NCBI GenBank assembly: GCA_003427395.1
Contig: BFEA01000005.1
Span: 3,678,968 to 3,718,189, forward strand
Length of the DNA: 39,222 nt
Source: Chara braunii
Taxonomy: Eukaryota; Streptophyta; Charophyceae; Charales; Characeae
Direction: 5' to 3'
This document shows, in pieces, positions 29,770-37,775 of this stretch. Made by a program: the position numbers and the translations under genes. The notes below the pieces were generated by a model. It worked only from the letters and a program-made list of their open reading frames with translations, was not told where the DNA came from and made no database searches. The stretch's first letter is position 1, and the number at the start of each line of letters is the position of its first letter.

Positions 29770-30333
29770 TCATCGAACACACAATAAGTCCTTGCCTCGC
29801 GAGTGGCGAAGCAAGTACCCGTCGAAGATGCGATAATCGCTGGCCGGCGGGTGATCCGAAGATAGCTGCGCATATAGCATGGCGAAATCTGGATCAAACT
29901 GGTAGCCCCGAATGAAATGCCGCCGAAGTTCCTCATCGAATGCGAAGGCATGATGTGTCATTGCGCAAAGATCGGGTCTTCGCGAGAGTGCATCTGTTGC
30001 GCCATGGGATAGGCCAGCGAGATGTTTCGGTGTGAAGTCAAATTGGTTGATGAAGTACATCCACCGTCCGATAGTGCTGCTCAATGTATCTTGCGTCTTG
30101 TAGTAGGTCAACGGGTTGTTATCCGTGACCCATGTGAACCTGTGACACCCAAGGAGGAAGTGTCGCCATCGCTTGAGAGCCATCACGAACGCGAGCAGCT
30201 CCTTGTTCCTTGCATCATCAAGTGAGTTGATGGGAGACACCTGGTGGCTGAAGAACTCCACGGGATGCCAGTCGTCGTCGTCGTGTTGTTCCAAGACCTC
30301 CCCAATGCCATAGCCGGAAGCGTCAGTCGTCAC
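29770..30333 (-). pseudogene. pol: RNase H domain of element 7
   Basis: The frame encodes TTDASGYGIG, KELLAFVMALKRWRHFLLG, WVTDNNPLTYY and GATDALSRRPDL, so all four acidic positions are present. The family norm is that this domain continues directly from RT. Here a frameshift near 30340 separates the two, and the frame ends at a stop just before the integrase zinc domain. Confidence 0.85.
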
Positions 30334-30341
30334 CAGCGTTG

Positions 30342-31117
30342 CTAGGTGGGGTCGTAGATGCTAAGGACGGGTGCCATGAGCATGGCCGTCTTGAGTGCTT
30401 GGAATGACCGGCGTGCTTCATCGTCGAATATGTATGGCGCCTTTGGCGATTGTAATATCATCAATGGTGCGGCAATCCTTGCGTACCCGACGATGAAGCG
30501 TTGATAGTAGCCTGCCAACCCCATGAATGAGCGAACGTTCGTGGTGTTGGTGGGCTCGGGCCATATGCGGATGGCCTCTATCTTTTCCGTGAGCGGACGG
30601 ATGCCTTGCGGCGTCACATAGTGGCCTACGTGTTCGAGCTATTGTTGCACGAATTTGCATTTGTCGCGGTTGGCTTCGAACTTGGCTTGTCGTAGCCTTT
30701 CCAAAACGGTGCGCAGATGCTCCACATGCTCGTCCAAACTCCGGCCGTACACCAAGATATCGTCGAGGTAGATGAGTACAAATCTATCCAGCATGTGTCG
30801 GAACTCCGTTGTCATAGCCGCTTGGAACGTGGCCGAGGTATTCGTAAGGCCAAAAGGCATAACCAGCCATTGGAAATGCCCATGTCGCGTCTTAAACGCG
30901 GTCTTATAGCGGTCCTCCTGCCAGATCTCGAGTTGGTGATATCCCGATTTGAGTTCAAGCTTGGAGAAGAACTTGGCGCCACCCAACCGTTTGAGAAGGT
31001 CGTCAATGCGCGGAAGAGGGCCAACGTTCTTGACGGTTTGCGTGTTCAGTTTGCGATATTCGATGCACAACCGCAAGTCCTTGTTCTTCTTCCAGACGAA
31101 GAGAACGGGAGCACCGT
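30342..31117 (-). pseudogene. pol: Reverse transcriptase C-terminal part (element 7), interrupted
   Basis: On the minus strand the frame resumes at GAPVLFVWKKNKDLRLC, then KLELKSGYHQLEI (catalytic Asp replaced by Glu: KLEL instead of K-DL), MPFGLTNTSATF and YLDDILVYGRS. A TAG at 30639-30641 interrupts QQ-LEHVGHY, after which GIRPLTEKIEAI and FMGLAGYYQRF continue the connection region. The N-terminal part of the same gene (to SPYG) lies at 38528-38905, on the far side of element 8. Removing element 8 with one copy of the 4-bp duplication would put the two pieces edge to edge. Confidence 0.85.
31114..31117. repeat. Target-site duplication, left copy (CCGT)
   Basis: CCGT directly flanks the element 8 terminus at 31118. 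The second copy is at 38524-38527. Both lie at the same codon region (SPYG/GAPV) of the element 7 reverse transcriptase. Confidence 0.7.
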
Positions 31118-31590
31118 TGTCGAGCGCATCGGCTCTCGCCTTTGCGAAAGAGAGCCTTCCGGCCATGTCACGCAGGAGAAACAAAACAAAAACAGAGACA
31201 ACTCGGGAACGACACCTAACTAATCCCGCTAGCCGTCGAGACGACCGCGGTTGCGTCGTCCCTTCGCCGCTCTAGTCCGGTGCGCCAGCTGTACATCCCG
31301 CGGTCCCCTACGACAGGATAGGTTCCCGCGGGGCATAAGCTTACCCTCCCTAAGGGGTTGTCACCACCCTTAGGGGCGTATCCCTACCGAGCTACTGACC
31401 CACGTGCAAAAGCTTTTAAATGCAACTGCAGAGGTAGGCCAACCGAGGGCGTTTGCTCGTTCGTTGTAGTATAGATACGCTTGGTCAACGCCGAGTGAAC
31501 CCGAACGTCATCGGTTCCTAGGGCGCTGATCTCCTACGTACGAAGCGGACGCCGGTCGACTAGGACGGTCTCAACCAAGCGTGAAACTCA
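31118..31590 (-). repeat. Terminal repeat of the element 8 family, copy 2
   Basis: This is the 3' end (minus) of element 8 and matches 21892-22325. On the minus strand it contains CAGTAGCTCGGTAGGG (copy 1: CTGGTAGCTCAGAGGGG), which resembles a tRNA D-arm / Pol III box A. Further on lies GGGTGGTGACAACCCC, a small hairpin conserved in copy 1 as GGGAGGTGACAACTCCC. Confidence 0.7.
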
Positions 31591-33062
31591 ACATTATCAT
31601 AGTCCCTTTTACACATAGTCGAGCGAAAGTTAAAACATCCACACATACTTACATCAAAAGAAATCGACTGTAGTCGATAGAACGTATCCAATCCGAAATG
31701 ATAACTGAGAGAATCCAAATCTTCATTTGATACATCCAATAACACAAGATCAAAAACAATCCGACCGCCTCAGGTCGAACACCACGAAACAAATAACAAC
31801 CGCCAACAAGAAGTTGACTATCGACAATAATAAAGATGCAGCCGACAAGGTAGTCCATCTGCCTTAGTTTTGACTTGATGAGACGCGCTGCCAACGTTAT
31901 TCATTCCACCTACCGCCGACTTAAGATTAGACACACATATATGTCTTCATCCGTTTCCAATCTTTTCGGATGACAGGCTACTTTGCGAATGACTCTTGAT
32001 CAGGGGCATTGCTTGAAGTGTTACATGCCTCTCCCTCTAGGAAGTGGTCTGGGGCACTTCTCCTCCTCGTCCGAGCACTAGACTCGGATCTTAGAAGTCG
32101 GGCCGTCTCCACCGAATCGGCAAGTACCCCCCCGTAGAACGATCCACTCTGGGTCGATAACAAGGTCGGATCCTAAAGCAACGAACCCCCGTCCCAGATG
32201 CTTCCTAGAGATAGAAGATGCATCCACAACAACTAGCTTTCATATATTCTTCACCTCCTAAGTCCTGGGTAACTGGGACAAAAAGAAATACTAGGGGAAT
32301 AAAGAACGAGAATCATTTGGACAGGCATAGGTAGATACGGTCATTCGGGATAGAAAAAGTCAATCATGGGGAGAAATCTAAATCCGTTTAACCTTATCTG
32401 CTTTATTTCAATTGAATTCATTCAGTGGTGCACACAAAGTTTTTCAAAACATCGAATCATTTTTGGCACGTAGGCGGGTGAGAAGTAAAGAAAGGACAAT
32501 CCTCTTCTCTTTTCTCCAACAGGCATAATCAATCTCCTTTGCAAACATCCTTCTACCTACCTGCACAACACGCAAAGAAAAACAAGTTCAAGAGAAAACC
32601 AGTGCATTCCCATACTAAAGTCAGACTTCTTCATTCGCATGCATGACTCACACACTTTCCTTTACCTTTCCAATGAACATTCAATGAACAGGGTCAATCA
32701 AAGTGTGGGTTCACACAGGTGTGAAGGGAAATCTGAGTCAATAAACTGACCGACCGACCGACCTTGAGTGAAGTTGTAAAAATGGCCCATTCAAGAAGAC
32801 CGTTTAGAATCGCGCCCTTAGATGAGAAGGTCGTCACAACAAGTCGTCAGCAAAGTGATCCACACCACTCCCTTGTGACGACCGTCTGCCACATTTCTCT
32901 CCAAACACACATTCACCCCCAACAAATCGACAATGTCTCAATGCCACCGTTACTCGCCGGTCACTTCGGCGCCACGCTTACGCCACTTCAAAACGCACTA
33001 CCACTTCAGCGGTACCTTCCCTGCACCAATGCCCAACCACGCTTTATGTAGTCAATGCAAAA
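31591..33062. other. Element 8 interior; no gene recognised
   Basis: AT-leaning DNA with short ORFs only. GTGCAG/GTAGGT-like splice signals on the minus strand near 32560 precede an open frame of about 38 codons, but I do not think this is enough for a call. A (GACC)4-like run lies at 32749-32763. Confidence 0.35.
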
Positions 33063-33210
33063 ATACTGCCGCCGCAAAAATCCGACAGCGCTTCTGCACC
33101 ACTGCCGNAAAACCCAACGCCGCCGCCGCAAAAATCCAGCAGCGCTTCCACACCACTGCCGTAAACCCAAACGCCGCCGCCGCAAAAATCCGGCAGCACC
33201 TCCCTTTTGG
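33063..33210 (+). repeat. 54-bp tandem repeat (18-codon period)
   Basis: GCAAAAATCC starts at about 33074, 33128 and 33182, exactly 54 bp apart, within a CCG-rich unit. Plus-strand translation gives an 18-residue unit starting AAAKI(R/Q)QRF. A single N lies at 33108 where the next unit has T. Confidence 0.8.
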
Positions 33211-33480
33211 AAGGTCTTGACGCCGAGGCGGCAGTCCGGCAGCATAACCCCACTAAAATAGGTGCCGCTTGCCGCACCGTCCGGCCCCTGACGCAGCCTT
33301 CCCACCGCAGCACCAGCCCACATACACAGCACACTCGCAACGGTGGGGCAAAAAGCTCCCAGCCCTCAGCTATGGCTGCCTCCCTTCTCCTCCTCCAACT
33401 CTCCTTGCAGACCTCCACTCCATCAGCAGCACCTCCACCGGCAGCACCGCCCCTCTGCAGCAGCATGCAACAGCCAACCA

Positions 33481-33851
33481 GCATTCACTCGAGTGAATGC
33501 CCCAACAGCACTGCCACAAGTGTGATGCTGCTGGGTGGAGTGCTGACTTTTATAGCCAGCTGATGGTTGTGGGCAGCTGCCTTGCCCACAGCCAGGCGAA
33601 ATTCGTCGGTGCTCCTGGCCCTTGATCTAAATCAATGGCCAGGAGCCCTGTGCCTTGGTTTTCCCTCAGGAGAACCAAGGTCTTCAATCCCCAGAAGTAC
33701 CGGGCCATCTTTCCAGGCCAGGTGCTCCTGGAAATGGCTGTACCCAGCCATTTTACTGCTGCCTGTTCAACTGAACAGGCGTAGTCCCATCAGCCCGTAG
33801 AAGCTTCTGGGGGCTGCACCTGTTCCACGGCCGCGGCCACGTACGTGGCCG
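33481..33851. repeat. Chain of ten short perfect or near-perfect hairpins
   Basis: In order: palindrome GCATTCACTCGAGTGAATGC (33481-33500); CCCAACAGCA/TGCTGCTGGG (33501-33510/33526-33535, one mismatch); a 12-bp stem 33565-33576/33584-33595; GCTCCTGGCC/GGCCAGGAGC (33611-33620/33637-33646) enclosing TTGAT/ATCAA; a 12-bp stem 33653-33664/33669-33680; TTTCCAGG/CCTGGAAA (33710-33717/33727-33734); AAATGGCTG/CAGCCATTT (33732-33740/33745-33753); GCCTGTTC/GAACAGGC (33761-33768/33773-33780); CAGCCC...GGGCTG around AGAAGCTTCT (33791-33816); and the 18-bp palindrome CGGCCACGTACGTGGCCG (33834-33851). Mismatches are mostly G-T wobbles, as if pairing in RNA matters. No ORF in the stretch looks real. Confidence 0.9.
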
Positions 33852-34033
33852 TTACCCTTTTTTTTTTTTTTTTTACTTTTCTTCCCCCTCTCTCTTCAGT
33901 GCAGGGGCAGCTCATTTTTCAAACGAGCAGCCTCCCTTTCCCCAGAGTCATTTCACAGAGTCGAACTAGAGTCAAACTTAGCAGGGGTTTGTTTTCCCCA
34001 GCCTACGCCCGATACGGGCGCACGGCCCATGAC

Positions 34034-34035
<2 letters not shown>

Positions 34036-34080
<45 letters not shown>
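34036..34080 (+). repeat. CT microsatellite
   Basis: An uninterrupted (TC)n run about 50 bp upstream of the hammerhead ribozyme. Confidence 0.95.
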
Positions 34081-34084
<4 letters not shown>

Positions 34085-34128
34085 GTAGTGAACAAGTCCA
34101 TGTTCTAGCAGTAGATTCATCTCTCTAC

Positions 34129-34187
34129 CCGGACTGTTGAGGTTCAGCCTCCTGATGAGTCGATGAAATTCCGACGAAACAGTCTGG
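34129..34187 (+). ncRNA. Type III hammerhead self-cleaving ribozyme
   Basis: All invariant parts are present. Stem III: CCGGACTGT (34129-34137) pairs with ACAGTCTGG (34179-34187), nine pairs with one G-T wobble. The cleavage triplet is GTT (34136-34138), with cleavage predicted after 34138. Stem I: GAGG (34139-34142), loop TTCAG, CCTC (34148-34151). The core CTGATGA is at 34152-34158. Stem II: GTCG (34159-34162), 9-nt loop, CGAC (34172-34175). GAA (34176-34178) is followed by the A15.1-U16.1 pair (34179 with 34137). Stem III is the open one, so this is type III, the topology of plant retrozymes and viroid-like RNAs. The U at position 17 is permitted but less usual than C. No second copy is seen in the window. 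The flanks (CT run, stable hairpin at 34208-34231, foldback at 34391-34536) suggest a structured retrozyme-like RNA. Confidence 0.82.
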
Positions 34188-34892
34188 CACCGTCATCCCC
34201 CACCACAGCCCGTTCGTCAAAACGAACGGGCACCTAAATAATGAAACGAACGGAGGAGGGGGGTGGGAATCTAAATCTAGAAAGAATCTAAGAAAAATTC
34301 AAAAAGAATCTAAAAAAACAAGAAAAACATCTAAGGAAACAGATCTAAAAACTAAAAAGAAAAAACAACTACTTACCTGGGCCGTGGTCACACTAGCAAA
34401 GGGGATAGGATAAAAATCCTGAATCTGGCTATGTTTTTGCAGAGATACAGAAACCAGTTCTATCTCGATTTCCTGCTCCTGCCCTCGAGCACGTCCAGAT
34501 TCAGGCATTCAATCCTATGCTCTTTGCTAGTGGGACTACAGCCCTGCTGCCCTATGAAAACGGGCAGCACCTGTCTCATCAGGGCAGATGCCCTGCCACT
34601 TCGACATCCGCCATCTGGCGGTTCCATTCTTCCTTTTTTTTCTTTTTTTCTTTTTTTTTCTCTCTGCCCCGTTCATTCGAAACGAACGGGCGCCCGTTTC
34701 TTGCACAAAGGCCATGCCAATCTTCTCTGCACCGTTCCAATTTTCACGGATGTCCCGATGAACGAATAGGTGCTCGTTCAATTCACGAGGCACCAGAAAA
34801 AAAAAAAAAAACCTAAATAAATCTAAAAAGGAACAAATCTTAGAAGAAATCTAAAACGAAATTCATAAAAAAAAAACTGAAAATGGACTTGT
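34188..34892. repeat. Structured region after the ribozyme: hairpins and a foldback
   Basis: GCCCGTTCGT-CAAA-ACGAACGGGC is a perfect 10-bp hairpin at 34208-34231. CCCGTTC/GAACGGG recurs at 34668-34690. 34391-34430 and 34497-34536 are imperfect inverted copies (CACTAGCAAAG ... CCTGAATCTGG). GAATCTAA(A/G) repeats occur at 34267-34340 and again near 34820-34850. ACAAGTCCAT (34092-34101) and ATGGACTTGT (34883-34892) form a 10-bp inverted pair bracketing the whole block, which may be its boundaries. ORFs here appear accidental. Confidence 0.65.
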
Positions 34893-34897
34893 CCGGA

Positions 34898-34919
34898 CCC
34901 GGACGTCTGCACGTCCGGG
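34898..34919. repeat. Perfect 9-bp hairpin
   Basis: CCCGGACGT, loop CTGC, ACGTCCGGG. It could form part of the same structured block. Confidence 0.85.
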
Positions 34920-34997
34920 ACCCCCCCTGACTGTCCGGCCAGGACGTCCTGCCATCGGACAACCTGTAGCCTAGAGTCAAAATCAATTCATATAGGA

Positions 34998-35113
34998 CCT
35001 CGCTGCACTACTTTCGAAATGTGCAAAACGAGAGTGAATCTTCCGTTAGATTATGGAAAGATACACCCCCATGATTTTTGTCGTTTGTGCATGCCGAGAG
35101 TAGTGCAGCGAGG
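34998..35113. repeat. Long foldback with perfect 15-bp outer stem
   Basis: CCTCGCTGCACTACT (34998-35012) is exactly complementary to 35099-35113. Imperfect pairing continues inward (TTCGAAATGTGCAAAACGA against the 35070-35098 side) and outward by several bases. The size resembles a miRNA precursor or a MITE. A degraded palindromic transposon end is an equal alternative. Confidence 0.75.
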
Positions 35114-35634
35114 CCCATAGCGTAGCGTAGGCGACATCAGATCTAGAAGCCCTAGTAAACGGTACAAAGGTGGCTACTGATGATCACATGAACTGTGGTC
35201 TTCATCCGAATAAATAGCGCCCGGTCATTATAGCTGCACCTGAACTGAAAGTTATCCCGAATACACAGCTGTATTGACCTGGTGCGGTAGTCCGGTGCAG
35301 ACGGTAGTGGTCATTCCTAGGAATCCTAGCTCACAGAGAAGTGCTATGGGTCGTAACAAGTAGGTCCTCATCGACTGTGTAGATAGAAGGGGGTTGCCAG
35401 CATGACTCCATTCATTTCATTTATTTAACTCTACGAAATTTCAAAATCCAGATGGGAGTTCATGGAACCAGATGAAAACAAATATCCTGAATTACCTGGG
35501 ACCGGTGAGTTTCACGATGATGTCTCAAGGCTGTCGCCCCTTTTAAGGAAAAAAAAAAAAAAAAAAAAAGAGAGCCTCAGTTAAATTGCATGGACGAATA
35601 TTTCGAACGAAATTACAAAGTCGACCCCTCTTAC
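35114..35634. other. No gene recognised
   Basis: Mixed sequence with a poly-A run at about 35550-35571. On the minus strand a T-rich tract plus AG and a CAG/GTAATT define a 44-nt exon-like piece near 35500, but it has stops in two frames. Confidence 0.3.
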
Positions 35635-35733
35635 CTTAATGTTATACGCCATCGGAAGCAAGACATCGGGGTCTAAAGCGTCTTCAGGGAAGTTCCGGAG
35701 CGCATGGATCAACTTTTCAAACGGAAGTTTTAT
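35635..35733 (-). CDS. Exon-like segment inside element 8
   Basis: On the minus strand a 3' splice site preceded by a run of A and ending CAG lies before 35733. A consensus 5' splice site (AAG/GTAAGA) lies after 35635. The 99 nt give 33 codons without a stop, beginning IKLPFEKLIHALRNFPEDAL and ending VLLPMAYNIK, with phase 0 at both ends. The composition is convincingly protein-like. The upstream tract is A-rich, not pyrimidine-rich, on the sense strand, which weakens the acceptor. It lies within element 8, so it is a captured gene fragment, an element 8 exon, or host sequence misjoined near the adaptor. Family not recognised. Confidence 0.4.
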
Positions 35734-36212
35734 CTGTTTTTTTTTTTTCACGGCAAAAAAATACGGCCAATGGAAACAAAAAAAACAGCACAGACAAAGA
35801 AGGACACTTAGGACAGTCAGCTACTTGTTTCAAAAAAGAAGTTTGAACCCCCAACACCAATTTCTTATGTAAAAAAGAGAGTTCTCTAGCTTTAATCTCA
35901 AAGCCCAGCCTACAACATTCATTCCCAGTACGCACCAGACGACGTCATCCACTTCTCTGTCAGTGCAACAGGACAGCTCAGCACCCTACTCCTGAACCCT
36001 CAAAGGCTCAAACCCACAAAATACACCAGCACGTGAACGAGCACACCCAACAGGTAAACACAAAAATTGCATGGTGTGCATTATCAGTCAGCCAGTCAGC
36101 TTGTACATGTGCATGGAAGGCTGGTTTGAATTGGGGCCAATCCAGGAAAGACCACACAAGCTGCCAAGCACATTAAAACTGCAGGAAAAGCGACAAAAGC
36201 AAGGACCAACAC
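35734..36212. other. No gene recognised
   Basis: A-rich and mixed DNA up to the adaptor. ORFs crossing 36213-36250 are artefacts. Confidence 0.4.
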
Positions 36213-36250
36213 CTGTCTCTTATACACATCTAGATGTGTATAAGAGACAG
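36213..36250. other. Nextera mate-pair junction adaptor (assembly artefact)
   Basis: CTGTCTCTTATACACATCT (36213-36231) is followed directly by its exact reverse complement (36232-36250). This is the Tn5 mosaic end in the head-to-head form left when Nextera mate-pair fragments are circularised. In translation it gives the well-known contaminant peptide SYTHLDVYKRQ on both strands. The DNA left and right of it may not be adjacent in the genome. Confidence 0.98.
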
Positions 36251-37160
36251 ATTTCACACCACACAAACAGGTTGAAGAAGGATTTTGACAATTCTTCACC
36301 GCTCCCTCTGCGGCTCGTCCAACCCGTCTCTCCTTCGATCACACAACTACGCTCCAAGTTTTGCAGACATTCTTCGCTCTGAGGATGGAACGGAGTAAGC
36401 ATCGATCGCGGTGCAGATGTATCCGGCGAAAAGCTGGGAAGATGGCTGGGAGATGTCTCCCCCCCCCCAGTTGGAGAGAGATTCGAACAGGCACAGCAAA
36501 AGCACAAGCAGCAGCCACGCGCAGCACGGACCAATTCTCATCAAAAGCAACCTGCGACCTCCTCCGGTCGCTCTTCCCTCCTCTCCTCCTACTGTTCTCC
36601 TCGCTGTCAGTGTACTCTTGCAAGGGTCTTCGCGTTTCTACAGCCTAAGAAGGCAAAGCGGCTGGTCTCTTGATGACAAGCAGACTATAGACTCCATGCT
36701 GCTGAAAGAGAAAAGAATCACAAGCATAGCACACCAAACAATGTGAAATCAGTCCGAGCAAACGGGCGGCTTGGATTCCGTAACGTCTGCATTCCATAAC
36801 CTCCATACACAGGAGGAGGATGAAATGCACAGAACAGTTAAGTACTAGTGAGTTCCATGATCTTGTTCTTTTTTCTTCCACCCAAAAAAGAAGATGGCCT
36901 TGAGATATCATCATTGCACTGACCGCCCCCAGGCAATTCTTAATTGTTTTATTCTGTTCATCTAATTGGATCTGCATTCGAACGTGGGTCTGTATATCAA
37001 CAGTTCATGCAGGATGTACCAACTGAACTCAGCTCATTGGTTAACCCCATGCACCTCCCGAGACCTCGAGGACCTCGGGAAGAAGCTCTGACAGTGTAGT
37101 CACGATACGGTTGATTCTAGACAGGACTGTGACCTGATGCACCAAATGGAAGCTCACAGT

Positions 37161-37162
<2 letters not shown>
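36251..37162. other. No gene recognised
   Basis: Several overlapping ORFs of about 100 codons occur on both strands at 36330-36980, none with a recognisable motif. A C run lies at 36460-36468. Confidence 0.35.
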
Positions 37163-37191
<29 letters not shown>

Positions 37192-37220
37192 GTTTCTTTG
37201 TTTCTTTGTTTCTTTCTTTT
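37163..37220 (+). repeat. TTTC/TTTG tetranucleotide microsatellite
   Basis: (TTTC)n changes to (TTTG)n and back to TTTC. It is followed at 37225-37300 by the short dispersed sequence also seen at 8300-8372. Confidence 0.9.
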
Positions 37221-37620
37221 TTTAAAAGGTCCTAATGCTCCTTGATCCATATCCATTCTGGGGAGCGCCAGTCCGGTTCCTACTTCACTGGCTAGTCATG
37301 AGAATACGTCAAGATAAGCACACACATACGCGTCCTTCCGTTTGGCCAAAGGACCCCTGATCAGCATCGATTGCTCCATCTTGCGGTCCAGGAATGATTA
37401 TACCGGCTGCAAAACTGTGCTGAGGAAATAGACTGGCCAGACCAGGGAGACGGTGGTGGCTGCGTGTGCATCAGTGCAATTTGGCCAAGGCACAGGGACT
37501 AGGTGGCATGCATAGCAACAATTGAACACAACCTCATGCCCTCAACAGGTGCACATCATCCCCAGACACCCTGGATACCCAACCATGCACTCACCAGTAC
37601 ACATCATCCTCAGACATCCG

Positions 37621-37625
<5 letters not shown>

Positions 37626-37713
<88 letters not shown>
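37626..37713 (+). repeat. GA microsatellite ending in an N
   Basis: An 88-bp (GA)n run with a single N at 37714, probably a length that the assembler could not resolve. Confidence 0.95.
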
Positions 37714-37775
37714 NTCGATTTATGCGTGTCATCCTTGCGCAGGGACCTTTTCTCGATCCGCGCAGCTGATCTCGG

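Noticed and set aside
33207-33563. 118-codon plus-strand ORF
   Set aside because: Ser/Pro/Thr/Ala-rich, starts in a tandem repeat and ends in the hairpin chain; no domain.
34299-34508. Possible minus-strand exon ending at CAG/GTAAGT near 34373
   Set aside because: The frame covers an inverted duplication and A-rich repeats; no convincing 3' splice site upstream.
34560-34590. Second hammerhead on the minus strand (CTGATGAGAC from 34583)
   Set aside because: The CTGATGA core is present, but there is no closing stem II followed by GAAA and no cleavage triplet in place.
36071-36534. ORFs containing SYTHLDVYKRQ
   Set aside because: The peptide is translated sequencing adaptor, not biology.
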